Source: DATMQA01 sp035566895 (GTDB lineage: Bacteria > Verrucomicrobiota > Verrucomicrobiia > Limisphaerales > UBA8199). From it: a DNA stretch of 5,224 nt. The position numbers and the translations under genes were made by a program. The stretch is taken from contig DATMQA010000137.1 of assembly GCA_035566895.1 (NCBI GenBank), positions 1 through 5,224 on the forward strand. Direction: 5' to 3'. A model generated the notes under the pieces. It made no database searches, was not told where the DNA came from, and saw only the letters and a program-made list of their open reading frames with translations. Each line of letters opens with the position of its first letter. The stretch's first letter is position 1. This document shows, in pieces, positions 1 through 5,224 of this stretch.

Positions 1-1
1 C

Positions 2-349
2 GCCGTCGATGCTCAAAGCACCGCCTACGTCGCCGGCCTGACCTTCTCCAGCGATTTCCCGGTGAGCGCGTCGGCCTTCCGCACTAATTTTGTCGGCCCC
101 AGCGGCATCGCCTTCCTGGCCAGGATTAACTTCTTCTCGCCCGTGCTCATCATCACCAGGGCGGGCGGCAACCTCCTGCTTCAGTGGCCCGCCTCCGCCC
201 CCGATTACGGCCTTCAGTCCGCCCCAAGCCTCAGTCCGCCCATCGCCTGGACGCCCGTGCAGCAGAGCCCCGTCTTAAACGGCGGGTTCTACACCGTGAC
301 CCTGGGACCCGCCAACGGCCTCGCCTTCTTCCGCCTGGCCCACCACTGA
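2..349 (+). CDS. SBBP (beta-propeller repeat) secreted protein, C-terminal end only
   Basis: This is the 3' end of a gene that begins before the window. The frame is open from base 2 to the TGA at 347-349, giving about 115 residues. The first residues (AVDAQSTAYVAGLTFSSDFP, then VSASAFRTNF) match the SBBP repeat pattern, in which a 'D..G.AYV.G.T.S.DFP....A' unit forms blades of a beta-propeller. After this last repeat comes a tail of about 75 residues with LLLQWPASAP, a central AW, GFYTVTLG and a terminal FFRLAHH. I recognise this tail as a module that ends many large secreted verrucomicrobial proteins. It is probably a beta-sandwich used for export or surface anchoring, but its role is inferred. 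A GTG at 62 could be read as a start, but it lies inside the repeat, so the protein is a truncated view rather than a 95-residue gene. The substrate or partner is unknown. Confidence 0.8.
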   Translation, partial: AVDAQSTAYVAGLTFSSDFPVSASAFRTNFVGPSGIAFLARINFFSPVLIITRAGGNLLLQWPASAPDYGLQSAPSLSPPIAWTPVQQSPVLNGGFYTVTLGPANGLAFFRLAHH

Positions 350-452
350 CCTCCCCCCGCAAGATGAACGTTCGGGCCGCCACCCTGTCTATACCCCACC
401 GAGCGCCAGATTTGTATTGGCTGCCGCCACGGTTTCTGCTTGTCTCTTTTTT

Positions 453-1097
453 ATGAAAAACTGGTCAAAAACATGGATTCCTGCCTTATTGCTGATGTCG
501 TTGTTGAGCGGGTCGGCCTGGGCACAGGGCAAGATTGCCACCGTCGATTTGCGCAAAGTCTTTGACAATTATTGGCGGAAAAAACAGGCCGAAGACGCCC
601 TCAAAGTGCGCGAGGACGAGATAAAAAAAGACGACACCGCCATGATGGATGAATACAAGAAACTCAAGGAGGACTATACCTCGTTGCAGTCCGGCGTGAA
701 CGAAGGCGCCATCTCCCCGGAAGAGCGTGACAAGCGCAAAAAGGCCGCCGAGGACAAGCTCAAGAGCGTCAAGAACAAGGAAGACGAAATCACCCAATAC
801 GAACGCACCGCCGCCGCGAATCTCAACGAACAGAAACAGCGCATGCGCACCGGCATCCTCAACGAAATCCGTAACATCGTTGCGGCCAAGGCTAAATCCG
901 CCGGCTTCGCCCTGGTCGTGGATACCGCCGGCGAGTCAACCGTCGGCACGCCCCTCGTCCTCTACAGCAATAATGAGAACGATCTAACCGACACGGTGCT
1001 GCTGCAACTCAACCAAACGGCCCCCACCGATACCGCCCCCTCGGAAGACAAACCCGCCGACAAGAAGGGCGACAAAAAGAAAGAAACCAAGAAGTAA
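453..1097 (+). CDS. Skp/OmpH family periplasmic chaperone
   Basis: This 214-residue protein belongs to the OmpH/Skp family, periplasmic chaperones that hold unfolded outer-membrane proteins on their way to the BAM complex. Residues 1-24 form a signal peptide: a basic start (MKNWSK), a hydrophobic core (ALLLMSLLSG) and a SAWA/Q cleavage site. The mature part opens with the family's beta strand (KIATVDLRKVFDNYW, 27-41). A long, highly charged coiled coil follows (about 42-135), which would form the tentacles. It then returns to the body with ILNEIRNIVAAKAKSAGFALVVD (135-157) and a PLVLYSNNENDLTDTVLLQLN stretch (167-187), typical of the family's end. A low-complexity tail (190-214) rich in Lys, Asp and Pro is added. 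The ATG at 453 is chosen because it puts the signal peptide at the N-terminus. A TTG at 417 in the same frame would add 12 residues without benefit. There is no clear Shine-Dalgarno, only a pyrimidine run. Unlike in E. coli, no bamA or lpxD is adjacent. Confidence 0.88.
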   Translation: MKNWSKTWIPALLLMSLLSGSAWAQGKIATVDLRKVFDNYWRKKQAEDALKVREDEIKKDDTAMMDEYKKLKEDYTSLQSGVNEGAISPEERDKRKKAAEDKLKSVKNKEDEITQYERTAAANLNEQKQRMRTGILNEIRNIVAAKAKSAGFALVVDTAGESTVGTPLVLYSNNENDLTDTVLLQLNQTAPTDTAPSEDKPADKKGDKKKETKK

Positions 1098-1098
1098 G

Positions 1099-1137
1099 AG
1101 ACTGCGTGAACCGCGTAGCGCGGGTTTCAGCGTGTCT
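1099..1137. repeat. Imperfect inverted repeat just after the Skp/OmpH stop
   Basis: Two bases after the TAA stop an interrupted dyad runs from AGAC (1099-1102) to GTCT (1134-1137). The inner arms are TGAACCGCG (1107-1115) and CGCGG...TTCA (1119-1129), with a TAG loop and a two-base bulge (GT, 1124-1125). It could fold in RNA and act as a transcription end or 3' stabiliser for the chaperone mRNA. No T-run follows, so it is not a classic intrinsic terminator. The base pairing is read directly; the function is inference. Confidence 0.4.
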
Positions 1138-1140
1138 CCC

Positions 1141-1198
1141 CTCCGATCTCCCATCTCCCATCTCCCGCCATCCATCATCCACCATCCACCATCCTCCC
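1141..1198. repeat. Pyrimidine-rich microsatellite (ATCTCCC x3, then ATCC/ACC units)
   Basis: ATCTCCC occurs three times in tandem (1146-1166). It is followed by a run of ATCC, ATC and ACC units (1170-1194) with a partial period of seven, CCATCCA. The tract is almost purely C/T/A on the plus strand and fills the gap between two converging genes, ending next to the aldo/keto reductase stop. On the minus strand it would read as a WMMDGG/RWEMGD-type low-complexity peptide, which I treat as spurious. Confidence 0.8.
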
Positions 1199-2380
1199 TC
1201 AGCTCTGGCTGAGCCGCTCCATGGGCTTCTCGAACAACATCTCGTGCGCCTCTTTCAGGATGCCCGGGATGCGCGCGGCGAAGGGGCTCCGGTCGAGGCA
1301 GCCGTCGAATTTCAACTCGGCGATTTTCGCTGCGTTTTCTCCCGGGAACCAGTGGTCGGCCTGGCCCAGCAGGTTGTAACGCATCTTGCCCCAGCCCACT
1401 AAATCCAATGATTTGGCGTAAGTCCACAGCCGAAGAATTTCCAGGAGATTGATCTGGCCGGGCACATCGACATATTGCGGCAGGCCCGCGAACCAGCGGG
1501 CGCACCAGTCGGCGCCGAGCACTCGCTCCATCTCGCGGCGCAGCCGCCGCTCGATGGGCGCAATCGTCTCAGGGATGCGGTCGTAATAATTCAGCCCGCG
1601 CGCGTGTTCGTCGAAATCGGACGGTTTGCTGATGCCGCAACTCAGCGTATGGACCTCCGGGCGGGCGAGGCAGTAGAGATCGTTAAACCCCATGGGGGAT
1701 AGCGGCGCGCACAGCTCGACCAGCTTCGGCGGCGGTTCATACAGTTTGCCGCCCTTGTCGTTCGGGCTGATGATAAACACCCCCATGTCGCGCGCGTGCG
1801 CCGCTTCGATGGCGGCCCAATTGAGGTCATTGACGAAATACCAATGCAGGTTCACGTAGTCGAACTCGCCGCTGTTGATCGCCTCCAGGATGATGTCGGT
1901 GGTGGCGTGCGTGGAGAAGCCGAGAAAACGGACCCGGCCTTCCTTTTGGAGCCGTCGGGCCGCCGCGACACAACCATCTTTCCTCAGCGCGTAATGAAGC
2001 AGTTGCCGGTTGTTAACCCCGTGCAGCGCCAGCAGCTCGACGTGCTCGAGGCGGAGGTATTTCATCGAGGTGTCAAACGTCTGCAGGAACTCCTCCGGGG
2101 TGGCCTTGGGCGCGACTTTGGTCTGGACGATCATTTTGTCGCGCGGCAGCGAGGGCAGGATGCGGCCGAGCTGCATTTCGGAGGTCCCGTAGCCGCGAGC
2201 GGTCTCGATATGGTTGATGCCCAGCTCGAGCGCGCGGCGAATACAGGCCTCGACATTGGCCTGGTTGTCGGCCGGAATCTCCTTCGGTTCGACGTCCTGC
2301 CACTTGAACTGATAGCGCATTCCACCGCAGGAGATCACCGGCATTCTCAATTCGGTTCGGCCAAAACGACGGTATTTCAT
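1199..2380 (-). CDS. Aldo/keto reductase with cysteine-poor ferredoxin-like C-terminal region
   Basis: A 393-residue predicted NAD(P)H-dependent oxidoreductase of the aldo/keto reductase superfamily, a cytoplasmic TIM barrel. The start MKYRRFGRTELRMPVISCGG is the classic N-terminal strand. The ATG at 2380 is preferred; upstream in-frame codons would add 15 unlike residues. The catalytic tetrad is visible as E59 (HIETARGYG, where most members have Asp), Y64, K88 (VQTK) and H120 (LALHG). Barrel strands continue with RFLGFSTH (151-158), NLHW (177-180) and FIISPNDKGG (202-211). A cofactor-binding segment, CGISKPSDFDEH, lies at 248-259. Beyond about residue 285 is a 100-residue extension where COG1453-type relatives carry a 4Fe-4S ferredoxin-like domain with CxxCxxCxxxCP clusters. 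Here only C293 and C361 remain, and the 'CP' position reads SP (RSPFAARIPGIL). It is therefore unlikely to hold Fe-S clusters. Cyanobacterial proteins I recall look similar in full length, so this is probably a real subfamily. The substrate is unknown. It is transcribed alone, divergent from the phosphatase gene. Confidence 0.9.
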   Translation of the reverse strand: MKYRRFGRTELRMPVISCGGMRYQFKWQDVEPKEIPADNQANVEACIRRALELGINHIETARGYGTSEMQLGRILPSLPRDKMIVQTKVAPKATPEEFLQTFDTSMKYLRLEHVELLALHGVNNRQLLHYALRKDGCVAAARRLQKEGRVRFLGFSTHATTDIILEAINSGEFDYVNLHWYFVNDLNWAAIEAAHARDMGVFIISPNDKGGKLYEPPPKLVELCAPLSPMGFNDLYCLARPEVHTLSCGISKPSDFDEHARGLNYYDRIPETIAPIERRLRREMERVLGADWCARWFAGLPQYVDVPGQINLLEILRLWTYAKSLDLVGWGKMRYNLLGQADHWFPGENAAKIAELKFDGCLDRSPFAARIPGILKEAHEMLFEKPMERLSQS

Positions 2381-2386
2381 GCCGTG

Positions 2387-2415
2387 AGAATAGGCTCGGG
2401 TCAGCGGACAGGCAA
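2387..2415 (-). promoter_or_regulatory. Candidate sigma70-type promoter for the aldo/keto reductase
   Basis: On the minus strand TTGCCT (2415-2410) and TATTCT (2392-2387) are separated by 17 bases. Each matches its consensus at four of six positions. The reductase ATG begins seven bases beyond the -10 box, where transcription would start, so the mRNA could be leaderless. No Shine-Dalgarno is visible, which agrees. The match is modest and could be chance. Confidence 0.3.
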
Positions 2416-2477
2416 GCCGAGCCAAAACCGCGCATCAGGAAAAAGCCGGTTTCCCTCCCGCCCGCCTCAATACGATC

Positions 2478-2505
2478 TTGAACCAGAGTGGTGAATTTCT
2501 ATGAT
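2478..2505 (+). promoter_or_regulatory. Candidate sigma70-type promoter for the acid phosphatase
   Basis: TTGAAC (2478-2483) and TATGAT (2500-2505) are 16 bases apart, matching consensus at four and five of six positions. An ATG at 2501 lies inside the -10 box. If this promoter is used, transcription starts near 2512, so translation would have to begin at the next in-frame ATG, 2528. This decides the start chosen for the gene. Confidence 0.4.
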
Positions 2506-2527
2506 ACCTCCGCAAGTTTTTGATTTT

Positions 2528-3277
2528 ATGCATTTGAAATCCGGCTTCCGAAACCCGGCTGCGCCCCTGGCCCTTCGCGCACCTGCCGTTCTCCTCTGCC
2601 TGTTTCTGTCCACGGCCGCGCCACTTTTAGGCCAGGAGCATTACCTTGTGCCAGGTCAGCCCGATGGCATCGCCTTGCTGCCGCCGCCGCCGGCAGCCGG
2701 CTCGGTCGAGGAAGCCGCAGACCTCGCCTCGGCACGGGCGGTGTTTAAAGGGCGAACTCCTGCCCAGGAAAAGCGAGCGATGACCGATGCCAGCCTCTCT
2801 TTTTCACTGTTTGCTCCGGCCATCGGCCCCGCCTTCGCCCCGGCGACGCTGCCTAAAACCCAAGCTTTATTGGAGAAGGTAAAAATCGAAATCAGCAACG
2901 CGATCGACACTCCTAAAGACCATTTCAAACGCCTGCGCCCGTACCAACTGGACGAGCATTTATCGCTGGGCCAGCCGGAGCCCAGCTTCGGTTATCCCAG
3001 CGGTCATTCCACGCGAGGAACCGTCTATTCGCTGGTCCTGGCGGAACTGTTCCCGGAGAAGAAGCAGGCAATCCTGGCGCTGGGCCGCGACATCGGCTGG
3101 GACCGCGTGCTCATTGGCAAGCATTTCCCAAGCGATGTTTATGCCGGTCGGGTACTGGGACAGGCTATTGTCCGCGAGCTGCTGGCCGGCCCGGCCTTTC
3201 AACATGATCTCTCTGAAGCCAAGCTGGAGATCCACCTGGGCCAACATGCTCCGGTTCCAGCGGCAGTGGAAAAGTAG
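2528..3277 (+). CDS. Secreted PAP2-family class A acid phosphatase
   Basis: A 249-residue phosphatase of the PAP2/vanadium-haloperoxidase superfamily, closest to bacterial class A non-specific acid phosphatases (PhoN-like). These release phosphate from many organic phosphomonoesters in the periplasm. A signal peptide covers about residues 1-35: Lys/Arg-containing start, hydrophobic APAVLLCLFLSTAAPLLG, then QEHYL. The full three-part active site is present. K130 and R137-P138 form KX6RP (KDHFKRLRP), followed by PSGH at 157-160 (GYPSGHSTRG). The third part is R193-X5-H199-X3-D203 (DRVLIGKHFPSD); the Ser usual before the Arg is Asp here. H199 is the expected nucleophile and H160 the proton donor, as known for the family. 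Length and lack of membrane spans fit a soluble periplasmic enzyme rather than a lipid phosphatase. An in-frame ATG at 2501 would add nine residues (MIPPQVFDF) but falls in the candidate -10 box; neither start has a clear Shine-Dalgarno. It is a single gene, divergent from the reductase. Confidence 0.9.
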   Translation: MHLKSGFRNPAAPLALRAPAVLLCLFLSTAAPLLGQEHYLVPGQPDGIALLPPPPAAGSVEEAADLASARAVFKGRTPAQEKRAMTDASLSFSLFAPAIGPAFAPATLPKTQALLEKVKIEISNAIDTPKDHFKRLRPYQLDEHLSLGQPEPSFGYPSGHSTRGTVYSLVLAELFPEKKQAILALGRDIGWDRVLIGKHFPSDVYAGRVLGQAIVRELLAGPAFQHDLSEAKLEIHLGQHAPVPAAVEK

Positions 3278-3335
3278 TCCGAAACCCGAAACTTGAAGGC
3301 CAAAAGAAGGCCGAGTTCCGAATTCCGAAACGCGA
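3278..3335. repeat. Degenerate CCGAAA(C)/GTTTCGG simple repeat
   Basis: Directly after the phosphatase stop, CCGAAAC or close variants (CCGAAAC, CCGAAAC, CCGAGTT, CCGAATT, CCGAAAC) recur, interrupted by a GGCC...GGCC pair. On the minus strand it reads as degenerate TTTCGG units. I associate such tracts with verrucomicrobial intergenic regions. It has no coding value, although open frames run through it on both strands. Confidence 0.5.
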
Positions 3336-3520
3336 GCGCGACATTGCCTTTTTGTGATCGGGTTCCCGCCTGCGACAGGACTGTATCTATTACATACTTG
3401 CCGAGAGTATACCGGTCGAATTGGCGCTGGATATGGAATTGGATCGCAGGAAATTGGGTTCATGGTCAGTTTAGATTTTTTCATTTTGCTGTCACAACCG
3501 ACTGCAAATCAGCCACTATT

Positions 3521-3546
3521 AAAAATGTTGCCAATTGGCAACGTTT
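3521..3546 (-). terminator. Candidate intrinsic terminator, possibly bidirectional
   Basis: The perfect 16-base palindrome GTTGCCAATTGGCAAC (3527-3542) is flanked by AAAAA (3521-3525) and TTT (3544-3546). On the minus strand this is a six-pair stem with an AATT loop, then one mismatch and AAA/TTT pairing, running straight into ATTTTTAATA. That is the usual layout of a Rho-independent terminator for transcripts from the glycosyltransferase side. On the plus strand only a short T-run follows, so ending of the phosphatase transcript is less sure. A palindromic protein site is the alternative reading. Confidence 0.5.
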
Positions 3547-3726
3547 CCACCATACCCATTCGAATCTCACGGAGGGGACCCGTCGATCGCCGAGTTGGTG
3601 GTCGTGCCACGGGTACCAATGCAAAGGGTCTCTATATAGCTCCACGTTCGAAAAATGTCCGATCTTTCAAAAATCGATCGCTTTTGTTTGTGATTGCCTT
3701 CAATCCATTTCGAAAAGTCGTCAGTT

Positions 3727-3753
3727 CTCGGTGTTGGCCCACCGGCCAACGAG
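3727..3753. repeat. Strong inverted repeat (hairpin)
   Basis: GTTGGCC (3733-3739) and GGCCAAC (3744-3750) are perfect arms around a CACC loop. A three-pair extension CTC/GAG (3727-3729 with 3751-3753) sits across a three-base bulge. There is no T-run on either side, so it is not a clear terminator. It could be an RNA-stabilising stem after the PIN remnant or part of a dispersed palindromic repeat. Confidence 0.45.
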
Positions 3754-3798
3754 GCGGGCGCATCTCGCCACAGGGAGCGAGTCTTGAAACTAGCTAAA

Positions 3799-4175
3799 TC
3801 AGGCAGAATTACCCGGCGGGTCGTCCAAGAAATCGCTCGGACGATCATGCCAGGCGGCAAGCACCACGCTGTCCGGCGACTCGCGCGCAAGCAAAGAAAC
3901 AAGGCCCCCGTCGGCCAAATACTTGGAATCCTGTAACAAAGAAAAAGATGCATCGAGAAGGATCGGGTGGACGAGGCCATTGAGGCGCTTGAGAGAATAG
4001 AGAACATGCTTCTCAGACACGCCATTCAATCGCGGAGAGCGAATAAAACAATAGGCTGCTAGACTCGTCGGGCACCAAGCTTGGCCTCCCCGCGCCGAAT
4101 GCTTGCGGCCGAGCTGGCGAAAGATTCTTGAAAGAACGTGAACCAACCACAGTTCACTGATGGGTCGAGTAATCG
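3799..4175 (-). pseudogene. Degenerate PIN-domain (VapC-like toxin) remnant
   Basis: The minus frame ending at TGA 3799-3801 encodes a stretch that lines up by eye with PIN-domain ribonucleases (VapC toxins). It contains AWCPTSLAAYCFIRSPRLN, then VSEKHVLYSLKRL, HPILLDASFSLL and KYLADGGLVSLLARE, ending VVLAAWHDR. Family members typically read 'w.tCPlTE..f.R....P.....s...a...L..L....H.f..D..SL....hlTDayL.aLA......LaTfDr'. The conserved late Asp is kept (LAD, where the family has TD), but the acidic residue after 'CPxT' appears lost. The first catalytic Asp seems to lie in another frame (LLDPSV, 4172 down to about 4155), just upstream of LWLVHVL in the main frame, which suggests a frameshift. 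The only start in frame is a weak TTG at 4146. No antitoxin gene is visible, since the glycosyltransferase stop lies eight bases away. A short uncharacterised live gene is the alternative; the assignment is by pattern, not by search. Confidence 0.42.
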
Positions 4176-4182
4176 ATCGCGC

Positions 4183-5223
4183 TCAAGGAAGAGCCTTAAG
4201 AGCGATAATCTTCTGAGCGAAAAGCCGATGCTCTCCATCCACAAAGATGAGGCTATAATCGTTTTGAAGAAGTGCCTGGAATGGTACCTCTAGGCCGTCA
4301 TTTGGAAGCAAGATCATTTCCGGTTTCGCCGCGGAGATTTCAGAGACGAGGCCTTCAATTGTGATTTCACCTGACCAAAATCGTTTAAGTGAAACGACTG
4401 CAAGTTGGGGTGGCATCGGAATATCCGAATGGAAGGAATAAATGGATTTGTCCGCGTATAACCAGCGCGTGAAGGGCCGGAGCCGAACTATAAATTGAAG
4501 CACCGGCTCACTATCCAGTTGAGGTGAATTTCGGATGCCAATCACTTGGAGATAAACTCGCGCACTCGTCCAAAAGAGAGCTCCAAGAATGAAGAGGCTC
4601 AACAAGGGCAAGAGGGCATTGTTCCTGCTCTGATACGCCCATTGGGCGCACGTCGCCATTCCGAGTGCAGCGCACCAACAAAGAGGTATGGCTGTATGAA
4701 TGTAGTAGTAAGCCCACCAAGGTCTGTGCAGCGTAAAAACCGTGAAAGACAGTACCAACCAGGCTAAGGGAAGCATACCAAGCGTAAGTGGTAACAACCT
4801 CCGCATCAAGATGATGGCCCCCAGAACTGCAGGTACGCTCGTATCCCAGTTGTTCAAAACCACACGGAAATCAAACGGGTGGTCATTGGCGGACCCAAAA
4901 TCGAAAGACTTAGGAGCGCCAAAATGAGAGCTCCAAGATTGATTGAAATGAACCAAATAGGCTCCCTTATCGATCAGCAAATCAATTGCAAAAAAGGTGG
5001 CAATAAGAGCTATCCCAAAGGCCAACGATGAAATCAAAACTTTGCCCTGGTTGCGACGCCACAGGATTAAGACAGCCAGGCTCAAAAGGATACCGGGAAG
5101 CAACTTCGTTTGCAGCGCAATGCCAAAAAGTACGCCTCCGAGGATGCAACCGAAATGCCATTTCGACGAGGGCCAAACGCAGATGATGCAAAGCCCCGCG
5201 ACTGCCGTTGAAAGCGAAGGAAT
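4183..5223 (-). CDS. ArnT/PMT-like GT-C membrane glycosyltransferase, C-terminal part
   Basis: The gene runs off the right edge; 346 residues are visible, ending at TGA 4185-4183. Such GT-C enzymes move a sugar from a polyprenyl-phosphate donor to lipid, protein or polysaccharide at the outer face of the inner membrane. Visible signs include GCILGGVLFGIALQTKLLPG (25-44), the family's small-residue helix ending in 'tK'. Several further hydrophobic spans follow, roughly 45-54, 62-82, 129-139, 143-163, 172-190 and 203-220. A loop motif HRPWWAYYYIHTAIPL lies at 166-181. After the last span a soluble C-terminal domain of about 115 residues carries SDIPMPPQLAVVSLKRFWSG and KPEMILLPND, ending EHRLFAQKI. 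The catalytic DE/DD motif of the first periplasmic loop would be upstream and is not seen. A TTG at 5103 is not the start, because the frame continues open to the edge with clearly homologous sequence. Lower GC than the left-hand genes. Acceptor and donor unknown. Confidence 0.75.
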   Translation of the reverse strand: MPSLSTAVAGLCIICVWPSSKWHFGCILGGVLFGIALQTKLLPGILLSLAVLILWRRNQGKVLISSLAFGIALIATFFAIDLLIDKGAYLVHFNQSWSSHFGAPKSFDFGSANDHPFDFRVVLNNWDTSVPAVLGAIILMRRLLPLTLGMLPLAWLVLSFTVFTLHRPWWAYYYIHTAIPLCWCAALGMATCAQWAYQSRNNALLPLLSLFILGALFWTSARVYLQVIGIRNSPQLDSEPVLQFIVRLRPFTRWLYADKSIYSFHSDIPMPPQLAVVSLKRFWSGEITIEGLVSEISAAKPEMILLPNDGLEVPFQALLQNDYSLIFVDGEHRLFAQKIIALKALP

Positions 5224-5224
5224 C

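Larger units (their letters stand above)
3336..3798. other. Gene-poor stretch between converging genes
   Basis: No frame here reads like a protein. The long plus frames (3293-3787 and 3354-3797) and the minus frame (3567-4025) are rich in Cys, Trp, Arg and Ser, show no domain or motif, and overlap one another. I checked for tRNA genes. The anticodon-arm-like CTGCAAA at 3502 and the TTCGAAT near 3559 do not assemble into a cloverleaf. What it does hold is a palindromic terminator candidate (3521-3546), a strong hairpin (3727-3753) and short dyads. Base composition turns AT-richer than the left half from here on. Confidence 0.55.

Noticed and set aside
62..349. A separate 95-residue gene starting at GTG 62.
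   Set aside because: The same frame is open to base 2 and encodes an SBBP repeat across the GTG, so it is the end of a larger gene.
1141..1198. CRISPR-like array.
   Set aside because: Units are 3-7 bases in direct tandem with no spacers; it is a microsatellite.
984..1505. A 173-residue minus-strand open frame across the microsatellite.
   Set aside because: It runs through the tail of the chaperone gene, the simple repeat (WWMMDGGRWEMGD peptide) and the reductase in another frame, so it is spurious.
1796..2494. A 232-residue plus-strand open frame opposite the aldo/keto reductase.
   Set aside because: It is an antisense shadow of a clearly conserved gene in GC-rich DNA. Its translation has no recognisable domain and it overlaps the divergent promoter region.
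3495..3575. Possible tRNA, from an anticodon-arm-like CTGCAAA and a TTCGAAT.
   Set aside because: The two elements are about 55 bases apart, the presumed T-stem does not pair, and no acceptor stem exists.
3293..3797. Two overlapping plus-strand open frames (164 and 147 residues) after the phosphatase.
   Set aside because: Both lack motifs, are rich in Cys/Trp/Arg/Ser, begin in or near simple repeats and exclude one another; no start has a ribosome binding site.
3567..4025. A 152-residue minus-strand open frame.
   Set aside because: It overlaps the PIN-like remnant in another frame, and its composition is unlike a protein (Arg/Ser/Cys/Trp runs without any hydrophobic pattern).

Overview
The window looks like a chromosomal piece from a verrucomicrobial bacterium, probably of the Pedosphaera/Limisphaerales type. 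This rests on recognising gene families, not on a database search. The clues are a SBBP-repeat secreted protein ending in a C-terminal module of the 'LQWP...GFYTVTL...FFRL' kind, a standalone Skp/OmpH-like chaperone with a Lys-rich tail, a 393-residue aldo/keto reductase of the cyanobacterial/verrucomicrobial type, and simple-sequence intergenic junk. All of these are patterns I associate with that group.

Layout. (1) 2-349, plus: the 3' end of a SBBP (beta-propeller repeat) extracellular protein. (2) 453-1097, plus: a complete periplasmic Skp/OmpH chaperone. (3) 1098-1198: a short convergent spacer with an imperfect inverted repeat and a pyrimidine-rich microsatellite. (4) 1199-2380, minus: an aldo/keto reductase whose C-terminal ferredoxin-like region has lost nearly all its cysteines. 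(5) 2381-2527: a divergent promoter region with a candidate sigma70-type promoter in each direction. (6) 2528-3277, plus: a secreted PAP2/class A acid phosphatase with a full active-site signature. (7) 3278-3798: about 520 bases with no convincing gene, holding a GTTTCGG-like degenerate repeat, a strong hairpin and a candidate minus-strand intrinsic terminator. (8) 3799-4175, minus: a degenerate PIN-domain (VapC-like) remnant. (9) 4183-5223, minus: the C-terminal part of an ArnT/PMT-like GT-C membrane glycosyltransferase, cut by the window edge.

The genes do not form one operon. Each complete gene appears to be its own transcription unit, with alternating strands. Four of the products act at or beyond the inner membrane (SBBP protein, Skp-like chaperone, acid phosphatase, glycosyltransferase), but I see no evidence of a shared pathway. 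Base composition drops from clearly GC-rich (sampled line near 2700 about 67% GC) to about 45% (sampled line near 4200). The drop begins soon after 3300, so the right-hand part with the glycosyltransferase and PIN remnant may have a different history. I did not find a convincing previously undescribed system. The items most worth a second look are the cysteine-less ferredoxin-like domain of the aldo/keto reductase and the broken PIN gene abutting the glycosyltransferase.
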